A stretch of DNA of 64,000 nt, taken from contig CAVWCC010000008.1 of assembly GCA_963753385.1 (NCBI GenBank), positions 310,001 through 374,000 of the forward strand. The letters run 5' to 3'. Both the position numbers and the translations under genes were made by a program. The notes beneath the pieces are model-generated. The model had not been told where the DNA came from. It ran no database searches and saw only the letters and a list, made by a program, of their open reading frames with translations. Origin of the DNA: JALZKA01 sp963753385 (GTDB lineage: Bacteria; Actinomycetota; Thermoleophilia; Solirubrobacterales; 70-9). Below are positions 59,142 to 64,000 of this stretch, one piece after another (positions within the stretch are counted from its first letter, which is position 1; each line of letters opens with the position of its first letter).

Positions 59142-60319
59142 TCCGCTGCTGCGCGGGGCTCGGTGCGTGCCTCGCCCTCCTGCTGGCCGCCCCTGCCGAG
59201 GCCGCCGTTCCCGAGCCGCCGCAGGACCTGCCGGCCGGCAACTGGCTCCTGGTCGAAGAGGAATCGGGCGACATCCTGGCCGAGCGCGGCCAGGCGGAGG
59301 CGCGTCCGGTCGCCAGCGCGACCAAGCTGATGACGGCCCTGATCGCGCTGCGTCGGCTCCGGCCCGGCGAGGAGGTGACCGCACCGGAATACCCGGCCGG
59401 GCCGACCGAGTCGCTGATGGGGCTCCAGGCCGGGGAAGTGGTGAGCGTTCGCGACCTCCTCTACGGGCTGCTGCTCGAGTCCGGCAACGACGCGGCGGTC
59501 GCGCTGGCCATTCGCGTGTCCGGCTCGGTCCCCGACTTCGTCGCTCTCATGAACGACCAAGCGGCCCGCATCGGGCTCGACGAGACGACGTACACGGACC
59601 CAATCGGCCTCGACGGCGGCAACGTCTCGAGCGCTCGCGACCTCGTGGCCCTCGCGATCCGGCTCCGGCGCGAGGCCCTGTTCCGCCGGATCGTCGACAC
59701 AGAGCGGATCACGGTGGGGGCGGAGCCAACCGAACACCCGCTGGTGAACCGCAACACGCTGGTCCTCGAGGAGCCGTTCGTCGACGGGATCAAGACCGGC
59801 ACGACGCTCGCCGCGGGCTACGTGCTCGTCGCGTCGGGCGAGCGTCAGGGCGTCGAGCTCGTCTCCGCGGTGCTCGGCGCGCCGGGCGAGGCGGAGCGGG
59901 ACGAAGCCACCCTGGAGCTCCTCGACTATGGGAACTCGCTGTATGAGGAGCGCACGCTCGTCGCCGAAGGCGAACGCATCGCGACCCTGACCCTCAGCGA
60001 GGGGCGGGGGCGCCTGCCGTTGGTCGCGGACTCCGCGGTCGCGACCGTCGCTCGAAAGGACCAGAGCATCGAGATCGAGTTCGACTCGCCGGTGCCGCCG
60101 GACAGCGCGGTGGCGCGCGGGGAGTCGTTCGGGAGCGCAACGGTGACCCTCGACGGCCGCGACGTGGGGGCGGTCGAGGTCGTCGCCGCGCGCACGGTCG
60201 CGGCGCCGGCCGAGACCGGCCTCCCGTCCTGGGCGGTGCTTGTTTTTGCGGGCGCCGGCGTCGTGGCGCTCGGCCTGGCGACGGCGGCGGTCGTCGTTGC
60301 GAGGCGACCTCCCCGGTAG
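59138..60319 (+). CDS. D-alanyl-D-alanine carboxypeptidase (penicillin-binding protein 5-like), apparent CTG start
   Basis: An S11-family D,D-carboxypeptidase that trims the last D-Ala of wall peptides. From the CTG of CTGA (59138) it has 393 residues and a complete signal peptide (IRCCAGLGACLALLLAAPAEA), which no other start would provide. Catalytic motifs are SxxK (VASATKLMTALIAL), SGN (LLLESGNDAAVAL) and KTG (VDGIKTGTTLAAGYVLVAS). A C-terminal beta domain is followed by a membrane anchor (WAVLVFAGAGVVALGLATAA) and a short basic end. It is coupled to the LysM gene. Confidence 0.93.
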   Translation: MIRCCAGLGACLALLLAAPAEAAVPEPPQDLPAGNWLLVEEESGDILAERGQAEARPVASATKLMTALIALRRLRPGEEVTAPEYPAGPTESLMGLQAGEVVSVRDLLYGLLLESGNDAAVALAIRVSGSVPDFVALMNDQAARIGLDETTYTDPIGLDGGNVSSARDLVALAIRLRREALFRRIVDTERITVGAEPTEHPLVNRNTLVLEEPFVDGIKTGTTLAAGYVLVASGERQGVELVSAVLGAPGEAERDEATLELLDYGNSLYEERTLVAEGERIATLTLSEGRGRLPLVADSAVATVARKDQSIEIEFDSPVPPDSAVARGESFGSATVTLDGRDVGAVEVVAARTVAAPAETGLPSWAVLVFAGAGVVALGLATAAVVVARRPPR

Positions 60320-60334
60320 TCTCCGCAGCCGGCA

Positions 60335-61294
60335 GTGATCCTCACCGTCACCCTCAACGCCGCCGTCGACCGGACGGTGGCCGTCCCCAACTTCCGGCTC
60401 GTTCAGCGCCACCGCGCGGTGGAGTCGCAGACGATGGCCGGAGGCAAGGGCGTCAACATCGCCAGGGCGCTGAAGCTGCTCGGGCGCCCGGTAATCGCAA
60501 CCGGGCTCGCGGGCGGGGCGACTGGGACGCGCGTGCTCGAGCGGCTGGCCGAGGAGTCGATCCTCAACGACTTCACCAGGATCGGGGGCGAGTCGCGCAC
60601 GAACCTCTCGGTCGTCGACCCGACCACGGGTGAGCAGACCGAGATCAACGAGCGCGGCCCCCGGGTCACGCCCGAGGAGGTCGACCGGTTCGTCGAGAAG
60701 CTTCTGTACCTCGCGCAGGGGGCGACGATCTGCGTGCTGGCGGGGTCCGTGCCCCCCGGCGCGGAGCACGACGTCTACGCGCGCCTCGTCACTGAGCTCA
60801 AGTCGCTGGGCGTGATCTCCGTCCTCGACACCGCCGGCGAGGAGATGCGCGCCGGGCTGCGCGCGGAGCCCGCCGTGGTCGCGCCGAACGTGCGCGAGGC
60901 GGAGGAAGTCGTCGGACATGAGTTCAACGACCCGGACGACCGGGTGCTCGGCCTGACCGGGCTGATCGAGATGGGCGCCGGAGAGGCGATCATCACCAGC
61001 CCGAGCGGGTGCTCGGCGATCGTCGGCCAGGGGAGCGACCGGCGCCGCTATGAGGTCGAGATCGAGCAGCTCGAGCCGATCGCGGCGGTCGGATCCGGCG
61101 ACGCTTTCCTTGCCGGGTACGTCGCGGCGCGCTACGAGGGGGCGTCGCCTCGGGATTGTCTCGCGCTCGGGGTCGCCTGCGGCGCCCAGTCGACGCAGCA
61201 CTTCGGCGCCGGGACGCTGGATCCGCACGAGGTCGAGCGGCTGCGCGAGCGCGTCGAGGTGGAGGAGCTGGAGGTCTCCGCCGGCGTGGCCTGA
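60335..61294 (+). CDS. PfkB-family sugar kinase (1-phosphofructokinase/tagatose-6-phosphate kinase-like)
   Basis: A 319-residue ribokinase-fold kinase of the hexose-phosphate subgroup: ILTVTLNAAVDRTVAVPNFR, AGGKGVNIARALKLLG (PfkB signature 1), VLAGSVPPGAEHDVYARL, VVAPNVREAEEVVG, and the catalytic block AAVGSGDAFLAGYVAA (Asp in GSGDAF). It phosphorylates a sugar phosphate, most likely fructose-1-phosphate or tagatose-6-phosphate, but no PTS genes are nearby, so a role in lower glycolysis bypass is unclear. GTG 60335 starts the first strand. Confidence 0.9.
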   Translation: MILTVTLNAAVDRTVAVPNFRLVQRHRAVESQTMAGGKGVNIARALKLLGRPVIATGLAGGATGTRVLERLAEESILNDFTRIGGESRTNLSVVDPTTGEQTEINERGPRVTPEEVDRFVEKLLYLAQGATICVLAGSVPPGAEHDVYARLVTELKSLGVISVLDTAGEEMRAGLRAEPAVVAPNVREAEEVVGHEFNDPDDRVLGLTGLIEMGAGEAIITSPSGCSAIVGQGSDRRRYEVEIEQLEPIAAVGSGDAFLAGYVAARYEGASPRDCLALGVACGAQSTQHFGAGTLDPHEVERLRERVEVEELEVSAGVA

Positions 61295-61312
61295 TAGGGC
61301 GGGGTTTACCGC

Positions 61313-61321
61313 TGTTATCAT
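61313..61321 (+). promoter_or_regulatory. extended -10 promoter (TGTTATCAT) of guaB3
   Basis: TGn-TATCAT lies 127 nt before the guaB3 start codon; transcription should begin near 61328. No convincing -35 is seen, as expected for an extended -10 promoter. Confidence 0.55.
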
Positions 61322-61352
61322 CGCCAGGACCTTGGAGTTCCCGGGTCGTGCC

Positions 61353-61365
61353 CCGCAAAATGCGG
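61353..61365 (+). other. small hairpin in the guaB3 leader
   Basis: CCGCA-AAA-TGCGG. The GGCTT that follows (61364-61368) is complementary to AAGCC of the terminator stem (61371-61375) and could compete with it. Confidence 0.4.
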
Positions 61366-61370
61366 CTTTG

Positions 61371-61393
61371 AAGCCCCTCTCCGAGGGGCTTTT
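61371..61393 (+). terminator. intrinsic terminator in the guaB3 leader
   Basis: AAGCCCCT (61371-61378) pairs perfectly with AGGGGCTT (61384-61391) around CTCCG, followed by TTTC. It lies about 45 nt after the predicted guaB3 start site and 77 nt after the PfkB gene, so it may end the upstream gene or attenuate guaB3. Confidence 0.75.
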
Positions 61394-61447
61394 CTCGTCC
61401 GTGAGCGGACTTAGCCTGGGTGCTTATCAACGAAGGAGCTGAATCGG

Positions 61448-62653
61448 GTGGAAGTCGAGATCGGTCGAGGCAAGAAGGGCAGGCGGGCCTACGGGTTCGA
61501 CGACATCGCGATCGTGCCGTCGCGGCGGACGCGCGACCCCGACGACGTCGACATCTCTTGGACCCTCGGCCCGTATCGCTTCGAGCTGCCCGTGCTGGCC
61601 TCGGCGATGGACGGCGTCGTCAGCCCCGAGACGGCGATCGAGCTCGGCCGGCTCGGCGGGGTGGGCGTGCTCAACCTCGAGGGGATCTGGTCGCGCTACG
61701 AGGACGCAGACGAGCAGCTCGAGCGGATCGCGAAGGCTCCGAATGAGCTGGCGACTCGCACCATGCAGGAGATCTACGAGCGCCCGGTCGATCCTGAGCT
61801 GATCGCCAGGAGGGTCGAAGAGATCAAGGCGGCCGGGATGGTGGCGGCGGGCTCACTTACTCCGCAGCGGGTCACCGACTACTACGAGGTCGCGCTCGAG
61901 GCTGGCCTCGACATCCTCGTGATCCAGGGCACCGTGATCTCGGCCGAGCACGTCTCGACGAAGTCCGAGCCCCTCAACCTGAAGGAGTTCATCGCGGAGG
62001 TCCCGGTCCCGGTGGTCGCCGGAGGCTGTGCGTCGTACTCGACCGGGCTGCACCTGATGCGCACCGGCGCCGTCGGGGTCCTCGTCGGAGTCGGCCCGGG
62101 CGCCGCCTGCACGACCCGCGGCGTGCTCGGGCTGGGCGTGCCGCAGGCGACCGCGATCGCCGATGTCGCCGCCGCCCGCGCGCAGCACATGCTGGAAACC
62201 GGCGAGTACTGCAACGTGATCGCCGACGGCGGGATGCGGACCGGGGGAGACCTCTCGAAGGCGATCGCATGTGGCGCCGACGCCGTGATGATCGGCTCGC
62301 CGCTCGCCCGCGCCAAGCAGGCGCCTGGCCGCGGCTTCCACTGGGGCATGGCGACGTTCCATCCCTCGCTTCCGCGGGGAACGCGCGTCGCGACTCTCCA
62401 GGACGGCACGATCGAGGAGATCCTGATGGGCCCGGCGCACGAGAACGATGGCACCTTCAACCTCGTCGGCGCGCTGCGGACCTCGATGGCCACCTGCGGA
62501 TACGAGGACATCCGCGACTTCCAGCGGGCCGAGGTCATGGTCGCGCCGGCGCTCCAGACCGAGGGCAAGGCGCTCCAGCGCTCGCAGTCGGTTGGGATGG
62601 GCTCGAACGGGCGAGCCGTGGTCGCGGCGGGAGTTGCCGTCTCGGATGACTGA
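61448..62653 (+). CDS. guaB3: GuaB3 family IMP dehydrogenase
   Basis: A 401-residue IMP dehydrogenase of the GuaB3 type, which makes XMP for GMP synthesis and lacks the CBS domains of GuaB. The start VEIGRGKKGRRAYGFDDIAI, then VPSRRTRDP, is diagnostic of the actinobacterial/cyanobacterial GuaB3 group. The catalytic Cys lies in GVGPGAACTTRGVLG, the flap and phosphate sites in VIADGGMRTGGDLSKAIACG, and the C-terminus has GPAHENDGTFNLVGALRTSM. AAGGAG (61433-61438) sits 9 nt before GTG. guaA overlaps by 8 nt, giving a GMP-synthesis operon. Confidence 0.93.
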   Translation: MEVEIGRGKKGRRAYGFDDIAIVPSRRTRDPDDVDISWTLGPYRFELPVLASAMDGVVSPETAIELGRLGGVGVLNLEGIWSRYEDADEQLERIAKAPNELATRTMQEIYERPVDPELIARRVEEIKAAGMVAAGSLTPQRVTDYYEVALEAGLDILVIQGTVISAEHVSTKSEPLNLKEFIAEVPVPVVAGGCASYSTGLHLMRTGAVGVLVGVGPGAACTTRGVLGLGVPQATAIADVAAARAQHMLETGEYCNVIADGGMRTGGDLSKAIACGADAVMIGSPLARAKQAPGRGFHWGMATFHPSLPRGTRVATLQDGTIEEILMGPAHENDGTFNLVGALRTSMATCGYEDIRDFQRAEVMVAPALQTEGKALQRSQSVGMGSNGRAVVAAGVAVSDD

Positions 62654-64000
62654 GGCCGAGGTCTCCGGCTCTGCCACCGCGGCGCGGGAGATCCTGGAGG
62701 GCGAGCCGGCGTCGCCGGAGGCGCTCGAGGTTCCCCGCCCCGAGTCCGCCCGGGAGGAGGTCCTCGTCCTTGACTTCGGCGGCCAGTACTCGCAGCTGAT
62801 CGCCCGGCGAATTCGCGAGTGCGGCGTCTACGCGGAGCTCCTGCCCAGCGACACACCGCTCGAGCGAATCCGCGAGCGCGCCCCGCGCGCGCTGGTGCTC
62901 TCCGGGGGCCCGGCATCGGTCTACGCCGAGGGAGCCCCGGCGCTGCGCACGGAGCTGCTCGAGCTCGGCGTCCCGGTGCTCGGCATCTGCTACGGGATGC
63001 AGGCGATGGCGCTGGCACTGGGCGGACGCGTGGAGGGAGCAGAGGCGGGCGAGTTCGGCCGGACGACCCTCTCGCTCTCGGGTTCGGGCGGGCGGCTGCT
63101 CGCCGGGCTGCCGGCCGAGCAGCAGGCGTGGATGAGCCATCGCGACTGCGTCCTGGAGGCGCCGGGCGGCTTCGAGCCGCTCGCCGCCAGCCCCGGGTCG
63201 CCGGTGGCGGCGTTCGAGTCGGTCGAGCGCAAGCTGTACGGGATCCAGTTCCACCCGGAGGTCGTCCACACCCCGTACGGCACCCAGATCCTCGAACGCT
63301 TCCTGCGCGAGATCACGGGGTGCAGTCAAGTCTGGTCTCCATCGTCCGTGATCGACGAGCAGGTCGAGCGGATCCGCGCGCAGGTCGGCGACGCCAGCGT
63401 CATCTGCGGGCTCTCCGGCGGGGTCGACTCGGCCACGGCGGCGGCGCTCGTCCACAGGGCCGTCGGCGACCAGCTCACCTGCGTTCTCGTCGACCACGGC
63501 CTGATGCGAAAGAACGAGGCCGAGCAAGTGGTGCACGCATTCCGCGACGAGCTCGGGGTGAAGCTAGTCCACGTCGATGCCGAGCAGCGCTTCCTCGACC
63601 GGCTCGCCGGCGAGGTCGAGCCCGAGCGCAAGCGCAAGATCATCGGCGAGGAGTTCATCCGTGTCTTCGAGGACGAGGCCCGGAAGGTCGAGGACGCGCG
63701 TTTCCTCGTCCAGGGCACGCTCTACTCCGACGTGATCGAGTCCGGCGGCGAGGGCCACGGCGCCGCGACGATCAAGTCGCACCACAACGTCGGCGGGCTC
63801 CCCGAGGACCTCGACTTCGAGCTCGTCGAGCCGCTGCGGATGCTGTTCAAGGACGAGGTCCGCGCGGTGGCGACCGAGCTGGGCCTGCCCGACAAGTTCG
63901 TCTGGCGCCAGCCGTTCCCCGGGCCGGGCCTCGGGATCAGGGTGGTAGGCGGCGAGGTAACCCGCGAGCGCCTCGACATCCTGCGGGACGCCGACGCGAT
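62646..64000 (+). CDS. guaA: GMP synthase (glutamine-hydrolysing), 3' end outside the window
   Basis: GuaA aminates XMP to GMP with glutamine and ATP. The visible 451 residues include the glutaminase domain with VLVLDFGGQYSQLIARRIRE, the nucleophile Cys in GVPVLGICYGMQAMAL, and YGIQFHPEVVHTPYG (His-Glu); the ATP pyrophosphatase P-loop VICGLSGGVDSATAAAL; and the start of the XMP-binding part (VQGTLYSDVIESG, WRQPFPGPGLGIRV). It starts ATG 62646, overlapping guaB3 by 8 nt. About 38 residues (ATAAREILEGEPASPEALEV region) precede the usual start of homology, an acidic extension of unknown role. Confidence 0.97.
   Translation, partial: MTEAEVSGSATAAREILEGEPASPEALEVPRPESAREEVLVLDFGGQYSQLIARRIRECGVYAELLPSDTPLERIRERAPRALVLSGGPASVYAEGAPALRTELLELGVPVLGICYGMQAMALALGGRVEGAEAGEFGRTTLSLSGSGGRLLAGLPAEQQAWMSHRDCVLEAPGGFEPLAASPGSPVAAFESVERKLYGIQFHPEVVHTPYGTQILERFLREITGCSQVWSPSSVIDEQVERIRAQVGDASVICGLSGGVDSATAAALVHRAVGDQLTCVLVDHGLMRKNEAEQVVHAFRDELGVKLVHVDAEQRFLDRLAGEVEPERKRKIIGEEFIRVFEDEARKVEDARFLVQGTLYSDVIESGGEGHGAATIKSHHNVGGLPEDLDFELVEPLRMLFKDEVRAVATELGLPDKFVWRQPFPGPGLGIRVVGGEVTRERLDILRDADA

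Overview
The window is one stretch of very GC-rich (about 70% by eye), gene-dense bacterial chromosome, read as an actinobacterium of a deep-branching class such as Thermoleophilia (inference). The signs are CarD, a GuaB3-type IMP dehydrogenase, a DisA/RadA/ClpC block, RskA-type anti-sigma, DUF4383, very frequent GTG/TTG starts and many TANNNT -10 boxes placed 6-9 nt before start codons, the mark of leaderless mRNAs. Both edges cut genes: ftsH lacks its 5' part and guaA its 3' part. There is no insertion sequence, prophage or CRISPR array, and no gene-free stretch above 300 nt.

Layout. 1-3.2 kb: ftsH end, a small HhH protein, folP-folB-folK. 3.2-9.7 kb: a GST-like protein, coaX, dusB, greA, a repeat-containing secreted protein, lysS and a small exported protein. 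9.9-16.5 kb: clpC, radA, disA, carD, ispD (stress, DNA repair and c-di-AMP signalling, RNA polymerase control, isoprenoids). 16.4-24.1 kb: DUF389 membrane protein, PHP phosphatase, ispF, an acyl-CoA synthetase, SRPBCC plus acyltransferase, cysS-rlmB. 24.1-31.7 kb: three alternative sigma factors (SigH-like, ECF, SigK-like with RskA), a tRNA-Thr, an Fe-alcohol dehydrogenase, a PlsC-GpsA fusion and small secreted or membrane proteins. 31.7-40.1 kb: rhomboid protease, B12-binding-like protein, pterin dehydratase, hydrolase, wecB, a DUF47 protein, a tadE-like cluster ending in a multidomain wall-hydrolase fusion, and a cupredoxin. 40.1-50.8 kb: uvrC-rapZ, an ABC exporter, a VOC protein, the glycolytic run gap-pgk-tpiA-gpmI, then tgt. 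50.8-64 kb: Ser/Thr kinase with lipoprotein, phosphoesterase, M48 protease, NDP-sugar epimerase, argS, hupB-pyrF-lysM-dacA, a PfkB kinase, guaB3-guaA.

The most unusual signal is a 46-48 nt dispersed element (six copies, 5.1-33.5 kb). It folds into two hairpins: a GNRA-like loop on a 5-bp stem and a GGTA loop on a 4-bp stem, both with compensatory base changes between copies. Five copies lie sense-oriented just before start codons, where the 3' stem arm contains the Shine-Dalgarno-like GGGG/AGGG/GGAG. All copies also read as an open MSDxxRESxFA-like peptide. Two smaller repeat families (a 28-mer and a GCTGGTA heptamer array) also sit at gene borders.

Translation starts are also unusual: carD appears to start at ATT behind a perfect AAGGAGG, and three genes (second tadE-like gene, pyrF, dacA) appear to start at CTG inside CTGA stop-start overlaps, next to ATGA, GTGA and TTGA overlaps elsewhere. 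The clearest intrinsic terminators lie in the leaders of greA and guaB, not after genes, which suggests attenuation. gpmI carries a one-base frameshift in a G run. Coordinates of hand-found sites were counted from the sequence; no database search or folding program was run.
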